A DNA stretch of 64,000 nt from Tepidimonas ignava (GTDB lineage: Bacteria > Pseudomonadota > Gammaproteobacteria > Burkholderiales > Burkholderiaceae_C). Made by a program: the position numbers and the translations under genes. How positions within the stretch are numbered: position 1 is the stretch's first letter; every line of letters starts with the position of its first letter. The stretch spans positions 53,049-117,048 of the forward strand of contig NZ_SMAH01000010.1 in the NCBI RefSeq assembly GCF_004342625.1, given 5' to 3'. The notes beneath the pieces were generated by a model that worked only from the letters and a program-made list of their open reading frames with translations, had not been told where the DNA came from and ran no database searches. Positions 47,139 through 60,896 of this stretch are shown here, piece by piece.

Positions 47139-47291
47139 ATGGACAAGCCACCGAAGTTCTTGCCCGGGGTCTTCGAGCGTGCCGTGTGCATGGTGCAAGA
47201 GCGCCGGGGAAATTACCCCCTGTGGGCGGCGATGGCATCGATTGCCTCCAACTCCAAGCGTGGAGGCGTGCCGCGGACGTCGCTCGAATAG
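47139..47291 (+). pseudogene. Degenerate IS3-family transposase OrfA fragment (right flank)
   Basis: A 50-codon open stretch translating to [19 protein letters not shown], then [17 protein letters not shown] and a shifted end, closely follows the IS3/IS51-type OrfA start (K-P-x-K-Y-S-P-E-V-R-E-R-A-V-R-M-V…EYPSQWAAI-SIA). It departs from the family after SIASN, where a frameshift leads to a TAG at 47289–47291. It faces miaB and the remainder of the element is absent. It is a different IS3 subgroup from the left remnant. Confidence 0.6.
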
Positions 47292-47357
47292 GGGGCAAAC
47301 GCCGCGAGGTCGATACCGTCCGGCGTGCGTGATTGACCAACAGCAGGTACGGGGCGC

Positions 47358-48686
47358 TTACACCGCCTCGCGCACCACCACCTCCCCCCGCAGCGAGTGA
47401 GGCAAGGCCTGGGTGATGCGCACGTCGATCATCTGACCCACCAGGCGCTGGCCGTTGGGGCCGCCGTCGAAGTTGACGATGCGGTTGCACGCGGTGCGGC
47501 CCATGAGCTCGTGCGGGTTTTTCTTCGAGGGGCCTTCGACCAGGATGCGCTGCACGGTGCCGACGCGGCTGGCGCTGATGCGCGCGACATTGGCTTCCAG
47601 TGCCTTTTGCAGGGTTTGCAGCCGCTGCAGCTTGACCTCGTGCGGGGTGTCGTCGGGCAGGTTGGCCGCCGGGGTGCCAGGGCGCGGGCTGAAAATGAAG
47701 CTGAAGCTGGCGTCGAAGCCGACGTCCTCGACCAGCTTCATCAGCTTGGCAAAGTCCTCGTCCGTCTCGCCGGGGAAGCCGACGATGAAGTCGCTCGAGA
47801 GGCTGATGTCGGGCCGCACCGCGCGCAGCTTGCGAACGGTGCTTTTGTACTCCATCGCGGTGTAGCCGCGCTTCATCGCCATCAGGATGCGGTCGCTGCC
47901 GTGCTGCACCGGCAGGTGCAGGTGGCTGACCAACTTGGGGATGCGTGCGTAGGCTTCAATGAGGCGTGGCGTGAACTCGTTGGGGTGGCTGGTGGTGTAG
48001 CGGATGCGCTCGATGCCGGGGATGTCGGCCACGCATTCCAGCAGCAGCGCAAAGTCCTCGCCCTCGCCGCCGCGCCAGGCGTTGACGTTTTGGCCCAGCA
48101 ACGTCACTTCCTTGACCCCCTGTTCGGCCAGGCTTGCCACTTCGACCAGCACATCCTCCAGGGGCCGCGACACTTCCTCGCCGCGCGTGTAAGGCACGAC
48201 GCAGTAGCTGCAGTACTTGCTGCAGCCCTCCATGATGCTGACGAAGGCCGACGCACCCTCGACCCGCGCGGGGGGCAGGTGGTCGAACTTTTCGATTTCG
48301 GGGAAGCTGATGTCCACCTGCGGCCGTGCCTGCTGTTGGCGCTGACGCAGCAGCTCGGGCAAGCGGTGCAGCGTTTGCGGGCCAAACACCACGTCCACGT
48401 AAGGCGCACGCTTGATGATTTCGTCGCCCTCCTGGCTGGCCACGCAGCCGCCCACACCGATCAGCACGCCTTTTTTCTTCAAGTGCTTGACGCGGCCCAG
48501 GTCGGAAAAGACTTTTTCCTGGGCTTTTTCGCGCACGGAGCAGGTGTTGAACAGGATCAGGTCGGCCTGTTCGGGGTCGTCGGTGGGTTCGTAGCCCTCG
48601 GCGGCGGCCAGCACATCGGCCATCTTGGCCGAGTCGTACTCGTTCATCTGGCAGCCAAAGGTGCGGATGTAGACTTTTTTGCTCAT
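47358..48686 (-). CDS. miaB: tRNA-2-methylthio-N6-dimethylallyladenosine synthase
   Basis: Radical-SAM methylthiotransferase that converts i6A37 to ms2i6A37 in tRNAs. The 442 residues contain the N-terminal auxiliary [4Fe-4S] cysteines C12, C49 and C81 ([30 protein letters not shown]), the radical-SAM triad CSKYCSYC at 155–162, and a C-terminal TRAM domain ending in [11 protein letters not shown]. The ATG at 48684–48686 starts the typical [19 protein letters not shown]. It is the first core gene after the accessory segment; the P-type ATPase gene lies 109 bases upstream on the same strand. Confidence 0.97.
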   Translation of the reverse strand: MSKKVYIRTFGCQMNEYDSAKMADVLAAAEGYEPTDDPEQADLILFNTCSVREKAQEKVFSDLGRVKHLKKKGVLIGVGGCVASQEGDEIIKRAPYVDVVFGPQTLHRLPELLRQRQQQARPQVDISFPEIEKFDHLPPARVEGASAFVSIMEGCSKYCSYCVVPYTRGEEVSRPLEDVLVEVASLAEQGVKEVTLLGQNVNAWRGGEGEDFALLLECVADIPGIERIRYTTSHPNEFTPRLIEAYARIPKLVSHLHLPVQHGSDRILMAMKRGYTAMEYKSTVRKLRAVRPDISLSSDFIVGFPGETDEDFAKLMKLVEDVGFDASFSFIFSPRPGTPAANLPDDTPHEVKLQRLQTLQKALEANVARISASRVGTVQRILVEGPSKKNPHELMGRTACNRIVNFDGGPNGQRLVGQMIDVRITQALPHSLRGEVVVREAV

Positions 48687-48795
48687 GGCGGCGCTCGCAG
48701 CGGTTCGTGGTGTAGAGCCAGAGGCTGGGCAAACCCGCCATTGTACGCGCCCGTCCGCAGCCATCGCGGGCCGCGCCGTGCTGCCGCGCGCAGTG

Positions 48796-51501
<2,706 letters not shown>

Positions 51502-51570
51502 GTTGTGAGTGTGGGTATACGCGGTTTCGATGACCGCCGCACCTCAAGGGTTCCCGCGCTGGCGGCGGGT

Positions 51571-53103
51571 TTACGTGGCGTCCCGAAGGGGGTGCTGGGC
51601 GGCGGCCACGCCACGCAGAAAACCCACCAACCCCGGGTGGGCGTGCACGGCGGCCAGCAGCTCGGCCGCGCGCAGCGTGTCGCGCCAGCGGCCGAGCCGC
51701 TCTTGCCAGCCCCGCGCGCGGCGCTGCCAGCGCTGGGTTCGCGCCGCCGCTTTGGCCGGCAGCACCGCTGCCGCGGCTTCACTTGCGTAACGCAGACGCT
51801 TGGCCAGCAAGCGGGCGGCGTGCAGCGCCTCAATGGCGGCGGCCGCGTCAGCGGGGGGCTGCGCCAAGGCGCGCGCCAGCCGCTTGCGCCACCGTTGCAA
51901 CCGCTCAAACGCCCACTGGGGCGAGGGCGCTGTGGCCGTGTCGTCGCGCAACTGCACCACCCAGGCCGCCAGCGCCTGCAGCGGCGCCACCGTGGCCGGG
52001 TCGGCCAGCTGGGCGCGCAGCGTCTGGCGCTGCACCCGCGCCGCCTGGCGCAGCCGGCGCAGGGCGCGCTGCAGCGTCCGGGCGCGTTGCGGGTGGACAG
52101 TCGCGTCTTCCACGTAGGCCGCGGCCCAGGTCGGCATGGTCTCGGTGGCGGCCACGTCCCAGTCGCGCAGCGCCCCCAACGTGTGCAGCAGGGGTTGCAG
52201 CGCGGTGGCCTCGGGTGGCGAATCGGGCAACCACGGTCGCACCAGCCGCAACACGCTGCGCCAGCGCCGCCAGCCGACGCGGGCCTGGTGAATCAACTCG
52301 GGGTCGTCGCTGCTGGCGGCTGCGGCCAGGTTGTCGCACAACTGCCCCAGCGCGTCGCTGAGCGCCGCGCGCGCCAGCACCATCGGCGCGGCCGACGGCG
52401 GCAGCGCCAATGAGCGCGCGCGCACCGGGGCGTGGTGGCTGCCCGCCGCCAGGCGCTGCGCCTGTTCGGCCTTGCTGGCGCGTGCCGGCAGCAGCGGCAA
52501 CACCTGTCCCAGCGCGGCAGCCACCGACCACAGCGCGTCGGGCGCGCCCTGCAGCAGTTCCAGCTCCAGCTCCAGCAGCGGGGCGCGCCGGCCTGGGGCG
52601 CGCAGCTCGCCCACATCCAGGGCGACCTCCACACGCGCGCCGCCGTGCAGATGCAGCGTCCAGGTGGTGCGCCGGCACCGCGTCTCGTACTGCACGCTCA
52701 GTTGGTCCCAGGGCGCAGCATCGCCCGCCAGGGTGGCCAGCGGGGTGAGGTCCAAGGCCGCCCGGTTCAGCCGCGGGCGCTTCAGCGGCGTGGTCCACTC
52801 GCCCCGCACGCTCAGGGCCGCCTCGCCTTGGCCTGCGGTTTTGAGCGTTTGCTCCCACCGCGGCTGGCCCGTGGGCGTGCGTCCGTCGGTGGCCAGCGTT
52901 TGGGTCTGGCGCAGCCGCAGCGCGCAGCGCTGCTCGCGCAGCCAGCCGTCGGGCGTGTCGAGGTAGCGGTTGACCAGCCGCACGTGGGTCATGGCACGGC
53001 GCCGCAGCAGCGGGTGGCGGCGCAGCAACGCCAGCGCCCGCTCACCGTCCACGCCGGGCAGTGCGAACTTGAGTTCGATCTCTTGCGGCACAATGACCTC
53101 CAT
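51571..53103 (-). CDS. CYTH–CHAD domain protein (inorganic triphosphatase-like)
   Basis: A 510-residue protein with an N-terminal CYTH (triphosphate tunnel) domain whose signature EIELKF (residues 8–13) keeps ExExK, then LVNRYLDTPDGWLR and a run of basic residues (LRLRQTQT; KTAGQGE). The C-terminal CHAD domain (residues ~230–510) is a helical bundle rich in His/Arg, for example ELIHQARVGWRRWRSVLRL and RLLAKRLRYASEAAAAVL. CYTH members hydrolyse tripolyphosphate, and CHAD domains bind polyphosphate granules. It is divergent from argB with 44 bases between. The P-type ATPase gene lies 69 bases downstream on the same strand. Confidence 0.92.
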   Translation of the reverse strand: MEVIVPQEIELKFALPGVDGERALALLRRHPLLRRRAMTHVRLVNRYLDTPDGWLREQRCALRLRQTQTLATDGRTPTGQPRWEQTLKTAGQGEAALSVRGEWTTPLKRPRLNRAALDLTPLATLAGDAAPWDQLSVQYETRCRRTTWTLHLHGGARVEVALDVGELRAPGRRAPLLELELELLQGAPDALWSVAAALGQVLPLLPARASKAEQAQRLAAGSHHAPVRARSLALPPSAAPMVLARAALSDALGQLCDNLAAAASSDDPELIHQARVGWRRWRSVLRLVRPWLPDSPPEATALQPLLHTLGALRDWDVAATETMPTWAAAYVEDATVHPQRARTLQRALRRLRQAARVQRQTLRAQLADPATVAPLQALAAWVVQLRDDTATAPSPQWAFERLQRWRKRLARALAQPPADAAAAIEALHAARLLAKRLRYASEAAAAVLPAKAAARTQRWQRRARGWQERLGRWRDTLRAAELLAAVHAHPGLVGFLRGVAAAQHPLRDAT

Positions 53104-53147
53104 GCACGCTGCAAGCGTGGCCCCATCGTAACCCGTGATGCCCTGCC

Positions 53148-54050
53148 ATGAGTCACACGCCCCGTGATCTTTCGCACCTGCAACCGAGCGACCGCGCCGA
53201 AGTGCTGGCGCAAGCGTTGCCCTACATCCGCCGCTACCACGGCAAAACCATGGTCATCAAGTACGGCGGCAACGCCATGACCGACCCCGAGCTGCAAGCG
53301 GCGTTTGCCGAGGACGTGGTGCTGCTCAAGCTGGTCGGCATCAACCCGGTGGTGGTGCACGGCGGCGGGCCGCAGATCGAAACGCTGCTCAAGCGCCTGG
53401 GCAAGGAAGGCCGCTTCGTGCAGGGCATGCGTGTGACCGATGCCGAGACCATGGAGGTGGTCGAGTGGGTGCTGGCCGGCGAGGTGCAGCAAGATATCGT
53501 CGGCCTGATCAACCGCGCCGGTGGCAAGGCGGTGGGCCTGACCGGGCGCGACGGCGCGATGATCCGCGCGCGCAAGCTGCGCATGGTGGACCTGAACGAC
53601 CCCAGCGTCGAGCACGACATTGGGCAGGTGGGCGACATCGTGTCGATCGACCCGTCGGTGGTGCGCGCGCTGCAGGACGATCAGTTCATCCCGGTGGTCA
53701 GTCCGATTGGCTTTGGCGAGCGCAACGAGAGCTACAACATCAACGCCGACGTCGTGGCGGCCAAACTGGCCACGGTGCTGCAAGCGGAAAAGCTGCTGAT
53801 GCTGACCAACATTCGCGGTGTGCTCGACAAGCAAGGCCAGTTGCTGCCGGAGTTGACCCCGCGGCGCGTGGACGAACTGGTGGCCGATGGCACCATCAGT
53901 GGCGGCATGATCCCCAAAATCGCCGGCGCGCTGGATGCGGCCAAAAGCGGCGTCAAGGCGGTGCACATCATCGACGGCCGCGTGCCGCACGCCATTTTGC
54001 TGGAGGTGTTGGGCGACCAGCCCTTTGGCACGATGATCCGGTCGCATTGA
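53148..54050 (+). CDS. argB: N-acetyl-L-glutamate kinase
   Basis: Second enzyme of arginine synthesis: phosphorylates N-acetylglutamate. The 300 residues contain the amino-acid-kinase motifs [59 protein letters not shown] and [24 protein letters not shown]. The length and the N-terminal helix (residues 1–30) suit the arginine-sensitive class, but feedback control cannot be proved here. It stands alone, divergent from the CYTH–CHAD gene. Confidence 0.96.
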   Translation: MSHTPRDLSHLQPSDRAEVLAQALPYIRRYHGKTMVIKYGGNAMTDPELQAAFAEDVVLLKLVGINPVVVHGGGPQIETLLKRLGKEGRFVQGMRVTDAETMEVVEWVLAGEVQQDIVGLINRAGGKAVGLTGRDGAMIRARKLRMVDLNDPSVEHDIGQVGDIVSIDPSVVRALQDDQFIPVVSPIGFGERNESYNINADVVAAKLATVLQAEKLLMLTNIRGVLDKQGQLLPELTPRRVDELVADGTISGGMIPKIAGALDAAKSGVKAVHIIDGRVPHAILLEVLGDQPFGTMIRSH

Positions 54051-54107
54051 CGCCACCCGCAGCGGCGGCGACGGCTGCGACCTAGGGTTTACCCTGATGG
54101 TTGGCCG

Positions 54108-54151
54108 TTGACAGGCGGTGGTTTGCCTCTAGAATAGAACGACCGTTCGTT
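54108..54151 (+). promoter_or_regulatory. Promoter with overlapping TetR-type operator before the acyl-CoA operon
   Basis: A −35 TTGACA (54108–54113) and −10 TAGAAT (54130–54135) with a 16-base spacer form a near-consensus sigma-70 promoter. Immediately downstream is an exact inverted repeat AACGA (54138–54142) CCGT TCGTT (54147–54151), placed over the expected start point. Its position and length suit autorepression by the TetR protein encoded at 54169, possibly relieved by acyl-CoA. Confidence 0.7.
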
Positions 54152-54168
54152 TTATTTTGGAGGTACGC

Positions 54169-54840
54169 ATGGCCGACACCGCCCAGGCTGAGTCCGCCGA
54201 CGTCGCGGCGGCAGCGCAGCGTCGGCGTCGCCCGACGCGCGCGCCCCACAAGGGCCAGCAGACCAAGGCGGCCATCGTCGATGCGGCGCTGGCGCTGGCC
54301 TCGCAAGTGGGGCTGGAGGGCCTGAGCATCGGCGCCATCGCCGAGCTCATGGGCATGAGCAAGTCGGGCGTGTTCGCCCACTTTGGTTCGCGCGAGGAGT
54401 TGCAAATCTCGGTGGTGCGCGAGTACCACGAGCGCTTCGAGCGCGAAGTGTTTCGCCCGGCGCTGGCCGCCCCGCGTGGCTTGCCACGGCTGCGCGCGCT
54501 GTTTGACCACTGGATGCGCCAGACCTCGCTGGAGATCGACTCGGGCTGCATCTACATCAGCGGTGCGGTGGAGTTCGACGACCGCCCCGGCGCCGTGCGC
54601 GATGCGTTGGTGGCCACCGTCAACACTTGGCAGGCGGCCGTGCGCAAAGCGGTGCAGATGGCTATCGACGAAGGTCATCTGCGCGCCGACGCCGACCCCG
54701 CGCAGGTGGCGTTCGAAATCCACGGCCTGATCCTGGCGCTGCATTACGAGGCGCGTTTTCTGCGCAACCCCGACGGCCTGCGCCACGCCCGCACCGGTTT
54801 CGACAACCTGATCGCCCGTTACCAGGCGCCGCGCGCCTGA
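54169..54840 (+). CDS. TetR/AcrR family transcriptional regulator
   Basis: A 223-residue repressor. An arginine-rich N-terminal arm (RRRRPTRAPHKGQQ) precedes the HTH: AAIVDAALALASQVGLEGLSIGAIAELMGMSKSGVFAHFGSREELQ, residues ~45–90 (TetR_N, with the GVFAHFGSREEL recognition region). The C-terminal ligand domain carries the motif CIYISGAVEFDDRPGAVRD. It heads the downstream acyl-CoA degradation genes and follows a palindromic operator, so it is likely autoregulated and responsive to an acyl-CoA. The ATG at 54169 with GGAGG at 54159–54163 is preferred over a start 12 bases upstream. Confidence 0.93.
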   Translation: MADTAQAESADVAAAAQRRRRPTRAPHKGQQTKAAIVDAALALASQVGLEGLSIGAIAELMGMSKSGVFAHFGSREELQISVVREYHERFEREVFRPALAAPRGLPRLRALFDHWMRQTSLEIDSGCIYISGAVEFDDRPGAVRDALVATVNTWQAAVRKAVQMAIDEGHLRADADPAQVAFEIHGLILALHYEARFLRNPDGLRHARTGFDNLIARYQAPRA

Positions 54841-54879
54841 GCCATTCACCCCACATCCGTTTTGTCAAGGAGACCCACG

Positions 54880-56688
54880 ATGCCCCAGTACAACCCGCCC
54901 CTGCGCGACATGCAATTCGTGTTGCACGAGGTGTTTCGCGTCGTCGATGCACTCAAGGTGTGCCCGCCGCACGCCGAGGTCGACGCCGACACCATCAACG
55001 CCGTGCTGGAAGAGGGTGGCAAGTTCGCCGCCGAGGTGACGTTCCCCCTCAACATCACCGGCGACGCCGAAGGCTGTCGCCTGGACAAATCCACGCACGA
55101 GGTCACCACGCCGACCGGCTTCAAGGCCGCGTACGAGCAGTACGTCGCTGGCGGCTGGCCGGCGCTGAGTTGCGACCCGGCTTATGGCGGGCAGGGCTTG
55201 CCGTTCGTGGTCAACCAGTGCTTTTACGAAATGCTCAACAGCGCCAACCAGGCCTGGACGATGTACCCGGGTCTGAGCCACGGCGCCTACGAGTGCCTGC
55301 ACGCCCACGGCACCGAGGAGCAAAAGCGCCTGTACCTGCCCAAGCTGGTCAGCGGCGAGTGGACCGGCACCATGTGCCTGACCGAGCCGCACTGCGGCAC
55401 CGACCTGGGCTTGCTGCGCACCAAGGCCGAACCGCAACCTGACGGCACCTACAAGCTCACCGGGCAAAAAATCTTCATCAGCGCCGGCGAGCACGACATG
55501 GCGTCCAACATCGTGCACCTGGTGCTGGCGCGGCTGCCCGACGCACCGGCGGGCACCAAGGGTATCAGCCTCTTTGTCGTGCCCAAGTACAAGGTCAACC
55601 CGGATGGCTCGCTGGGCGAGCGCAACGCCATTTACTGCGGCGGCCTGGAGCACAAGATGGGCATCCACGGCAACGCCACCTGCCAGATGATTCTGGACGG
55701 CGCGGTGGGCACGCTCGTGGGCCAGCCCAACAAGGGCCTGCAGGCCATGTTCGTGATGATGAACGCGGCCCGCTTGGGGGTGGGCAACCAATCGGTGGGC
55801 CTGACCGAAGTGGCGTTCCAAAACGCCCTGGCCTACGCCAAGGATCGGTTGCAGATGCGCAGCCTCTCGGGCCCCAAGGCCAAAGACAAGCCGGCCGACC
55901 CCATCATCGTGCACCCGGACGTGCGCCGCATGCTGCTGACCGCCAAGGCTTACGCCGAAGGCGGCCGTGCGCTGTTGATCTACTGCGCGCTGCTGCTGGA
56001 CCATGAGCTGCACCACCCCGATGAGCAGGTGCGCAAGGACAGCGCCGAGCTGCTGGCGCTGCTGACCCCGATCGCCAAGGCGTTCTTGACCGACAACGGC
56101 TTTGTGGCGGTCAACGAGTGCCTGCAGGTGTTCGGCGGGCACGGCTACATCAAAGAGTGGGGCATGGAGCAGTTCGTGCGCGATGCCCGCATCAACATGA
56201 TCTACGAAGGCACCAACACGGTGCAGAGCCTGGACCTGCTGGGCCGCAAGGTGCTGGCCAACAACGGCGCCACGCTGAAAAAGTTCGGCAAGTTGGTGCA
56301 GGCCCTCATCGAAGAGGAGGGCGTCAACGAGAAGATGAGCGAGTTCATCAACCCGCTGGCGCAGTTGGCCGAGCAAATGACCAAGTTCACCACCGAAATC
56401 GGCTTCAAGGCGCTGCAAAACCCTGACGAAGCCGGTGCGGCCGCGGTGCCGTACCTGCGTGTGGCCGGGCACCTGGTGTTTGCGTACTTCTTCGCGCGCA
56501 TGGCGTCGGCGGCGCTCAAGGCCATCGCCGCGGGCAGCACCGACCCCTTCTACCAAGGCAAGCTGCAAACGGCACGCTTTTACTTCGCGCGGCTGTTCCC
56601 CGAGACCGCCACGCTGATGCGTCAAGCCCGCGCGGGGGTGGCCAACCTGATGCAAACCGACGCCGCGCTGGGCGTGGAGGGGATTTGA
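54880..56688 (+). CDS. Acyl-CoA dehydrogenase (large, C-terminally extended type)
   Basis: A 602-residue FAD enzyme for the first beta-oxidation step. The middle has TGTMCLTEPHCGTDLGLLRT (the FAD-binding acyl-CoA dehydrogenase motif), NAIYCGGLEHKMGIHGNATC, and the C-terminal domain QVFGGHGYIKEWGMEQFVRDARINMIYEGTN with the YEGT catalytic glutamate position, then a further acyl-CoA dehydrogenase C-terminal domain of about 120 residues. It resembles the long-chain enzymes and 3-methylmercaptopropionyl-CoA dehydrogenase (DmdC). Chain-length preference is unknown. A GGAG ribosome-binding site lies at about 54869–54872. Confidence 0.93.
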   Translation: MPQYNPPLRDMQFVLHEVFRVVDALKVCPPHAEVDADTINAVLEEGGKFAAEVTFPLNITGDAEGCRLDKSTHEVTTPTGFKAAYEQYVAGGWPALSCDPAYGGQGLPFVVNQCFYEMLNSANQAWTMYPGLSHGAYECLHAHGTEEQKRLYLPKLVSGEWTGTMCLTEPHCGTDLGLLRTKAEPQPDGTYKLTGQKIFISAGEHDMASNIVHLVLARLPDAPAGTKGISLFVVPKYKVNPDGSLGERNAIYCGGLEHKMGIHGNATCQMILDGAVGTLVGQPNKGLQAMFVMMNAARLGVGNQSVGLTEVAFQNALAYAKDRLQMRSLSGPKAKDKPADPIIVHPDVRRMLLTAKAYAEGGRALLIYCALLLDHELHHPDEQVRKDSAELLALLTPIAKAFLTDNGFVAVNECLQVFGGHGYIKEWGMEQFVRDARINMIYEGTNTVQSLDLLGRKVLANNGATLKKFGKLVQALIEEEGVNEKMSEFINPLAQLAEQMTKFTTEIGFKALQNPDEAGAAAVPYLRVAGHLVFAYFFARMASAALKAIAAGSTDPFYQGKLQTARFYFARLFPETATLMRQARAGVANLMQTDAALGVEGI

Positions 56689-56716
56689 GGCCAGCCCCAC
56701 CCTGAGGAGACGACCG

Positions 56717-57163
56717 ATGCACACGACACTGCGCACCCTGATGCCGGCCGCGTTGGCGGCGCTGGTGGCCCTGCCCGCGTGGGCGCAAATGACGCCGGTG
56801 GGCCGCTGGCACACCATCGACGACCAGACCAAAGAGGTCAAGAGCGAAGTCCTCATCACCGAGCACGACGGCGTGCTGACCGGCCGCATCGACAAGCTGC
56901 TGCGCAAGGGCGCGGACCCCAACCGTCGCTGCACCGAATGCACCGACGACCGCAAGGACCAGCCGATCCTGGGCATGGACATCATCCGCGGCGTGCGCAA
57001 GGTGCCCGGCAGAGACGTGTGGGAAGGCGGCAGCATCCTCGACCCCGAAACCGGCAAGACGTACAACGTGCGCCTGACGCCGGTCGAGGGCGGCGCCAAG
57101 CTGGAGGTGCGCGGCTCGATCCTGTTCATCGGTCGCACGCAAACCTGGGTGCGCGTGCAATAA
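56717..57163 (+). CDS. DUF2147 domain-containing exported protein
   Basis: A 148-residue protein with a signal peptide (LMPAALAALVALPAWA) and the DUF2147 domain: PVGRWHTIDDQTKEVKSEVL, GVLTGRIDKLL, a CTECTDD pair of cysteines, and GGSILDPETGKTYNVRL. The family is found in periplasmic proteins next to fatty-acid degradation genes in many beta-proteobacteria; the function is unknown, and a lipocalin-like beta-barrel fold has been suggested. It sits 28 bases after the acyl-CoA dehydrogenase and 37 bases before the hydroxyacyl-CoA dehydrogenase gene, within the same operon. Confidence 0.88.
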   Translation: MHTTLRTLMPAALAALVALPAWAQMTPVGRWHTIDDQTKEVKSEVLITEHDGVLTGRIDKLLRKGADPNRRCTECTDDRKDQPILGMDIIRGVRKVPGRDVWEGGSILDPETGKTYNVRLTPVEGGAKLEVRGSILFIGRTQTWVRVQ

Positions 57164-57200
57164 AAACAAGCGCGCCCCGTTCAACCAAGGAATGCCATCC

Positions 57201-59612
<2,412 letters not shown>

Positions 59613-59634
59613 ACCGGATGCGGAGAAAACGAGC

Positions 59635-60870
59635 ATGAAATCCCTCAGAGACGCCTACATCGTGGCGGCCACGCGCACGCCGATTGGCAAGTCGCACAAA
59701 GGCTACTTTCGCCAGACCCGCCCGGACGACCTGCTGGCGCACGTGCTGCGCGCGGCGCTGCGCCAGGTGCCGGGGCTGGATCCCGCGGCCATCGAAGACG
59801 TGATTTGCGGCTGCGCCATCCCCGAGGCGCAGCAGGGCCTCAACGTCGCGCGTGTCGGCGCCGTGCTGGCCGGCTTGCCCAAGAGCGTGGGTGGCATCAC
59901 CGTCAACCGTTTTTGCGCCTCGGGCCTCAGCGCCGTGCAAATGGCCGCCGACCGCATCCGCGTGGGCGAGGCCGATGTGATGATCGCCGCCGGCGTCGAG
60001 AGCATGAGCATGGTGCCGATGATGGGCAACACGCCCAGCCTGTCGCCCAGCATCTTCGCCAACCTCGACAACGTCGAGGACTACGGTATCGCCTACGGCA
60101 TGGGCCTGACCGCCGAAAAGGTCGCTCAGCAGTGGAAGGTGTCGCGCCAGGCGCAGGATGCGTTTGCTCTGCAGTCGCACCAGCGTGCCATCCGCGCGCA
60201 ACAGGCCGGCGAGTTCGCCGACGAAATCACCCCGGTGGACGTGGTCGAGCGCACGCTGGACCTAGACAGCGGCGAGGTGCGCACCACCACGCGCACCGTC
60301 ACGCTGGACGAGGGCCCGCGCGCCGACACCAACTTGGAAGCGCTCGCCAAGCTCAAGCCCGTCTTTGCCACGCCGTGGCGCGCCGACCGCACGCCCACGG
60401 GGCTGGGCACGGTGACGGCCGGCAACAGCTCGCAAACCTCCGATGGCGCCGGTGCCCTGATCCTGGCCAGCGAGGACGCCGTCAAGCGCTTTGGCCTGCA
60501 GCCGCTGGCGCGCTTTGTCAGTTACGCCAGCCGTGGGGTGCCGCCGCACATCATGGGCATCGGTCCGATCGAAGCCATCCCCGCCGCGCTCAAGGCCGCC
60601 GGCCTCAAGCAAGACGACCTGGACTGGATCGAGCTCAACGAAGCGTTCGCCGCGCAGTCGCTGGCGGTGATCAACCAGCTTGGCCTGGATCCCGCCAAGG
60701 TCAACCCGATGGGCGGCGCCATCGCGCTGGGCCACCCGCTGGGGGCCACCGGCGCCATCCGCTCGGCCACCGTCGTGCACGCGCTGCGCCGCCACCAGTT
60801 GCGCTACGGCATGGTGACCATGTGCGTCGGCATGGGGCAGGGGGCGGCCGGCATTTTCGAGCGGGTATGA
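59635..60870 (+). CDS. Acetyl-CoA acyltransferase (thiolase, FadA-like)
   Basis: A 411-residue thiolase that cleaves 3-ketoacyl-CoA with CoA. Cys94 in VNRFCASGLSAVQMAA is the acyl-binding nucleophile. NEAFAAQSLAV, the GGAIALGHPLGATGA histidine motif and the second cysteine in MCVGMGQGAAGIFERV complete the active site. The N-terminus DAYIVAATRTPIGKSHKG is typical. It follows the hydroxyacyl-CoA dehydrogenase by 22 bases. Confidence 0.96.
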   Translation: MKSLRDAYIVAATRTPIGKSHKGYFRQTRPDDLLAHVLRAALRQVPGLDPAAIEDVICGCAIPEAQQGLNVARVGAVLAGLPKSVGGITVNRFCASGLSAVQMAADRIRVGEADVMIAAGVESMSMVPMMGNTPSLSPSIFANLDNVEDYGIAYGMGLTAEKVAQQWKVSRQAQDAFALQSHQRAIRAQQAGEFADEITPVDVVERTLDLDSGEVRTTTRTVTLDEGPRADTNLEALAKLKPVFATPWRADRTPTGLGTVTAGNSSQTSDGAGALILASEDAVKRFGLQPLARFVSYASRGVPPHIMGIGPIEAIPAALKAAGLKQDDLDWIELNEAFAAQSLAVINQLGLDPAKVNPMGGAIALGHPLGATGAIRSATVVHALRRHQLRYGMVTMCVGMGQGAAGIFERV

Positions 60871-60896
60871 TGCCCGCGACCACCGGAGGCGACACC

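Larger units (their letters stand above)
43441..47357. mobile_element. Putative small genomic island between a tRNA gene and miaB
   Basis: A 3.9-kb segment between the tRNA 3' end and the miaB stop. It holds a decayed IS3-type orfA fragment, an ADP-ribosylglycohydrolase gene, a DUF262/DUF1524 gene and a second decayed IS3-type orfA fragment. Codon use, most clearly in the ADP-ribosylglycohydrolase gene, is visibly less GC-rich than in the flanking core genes. I could not find an integrase or a direct repeat of the tRNA 3' end, so site-specific integration is not shown. The 240-base gap between the two intact genes (44962–45201) and the 66 bases after the last remnant hold nothing I can name. 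Confidence 0.6.

Noticed and set aside
60867..60896. Start of the enoyl-CoA hydratase at the ATG overlapping the thiolase stop (60867)
   Set aside because: It would add ten residues without family similarity; the GTG at 60897 has a strong GGAGG at ideal distance. The ATG remains a possible alternative.
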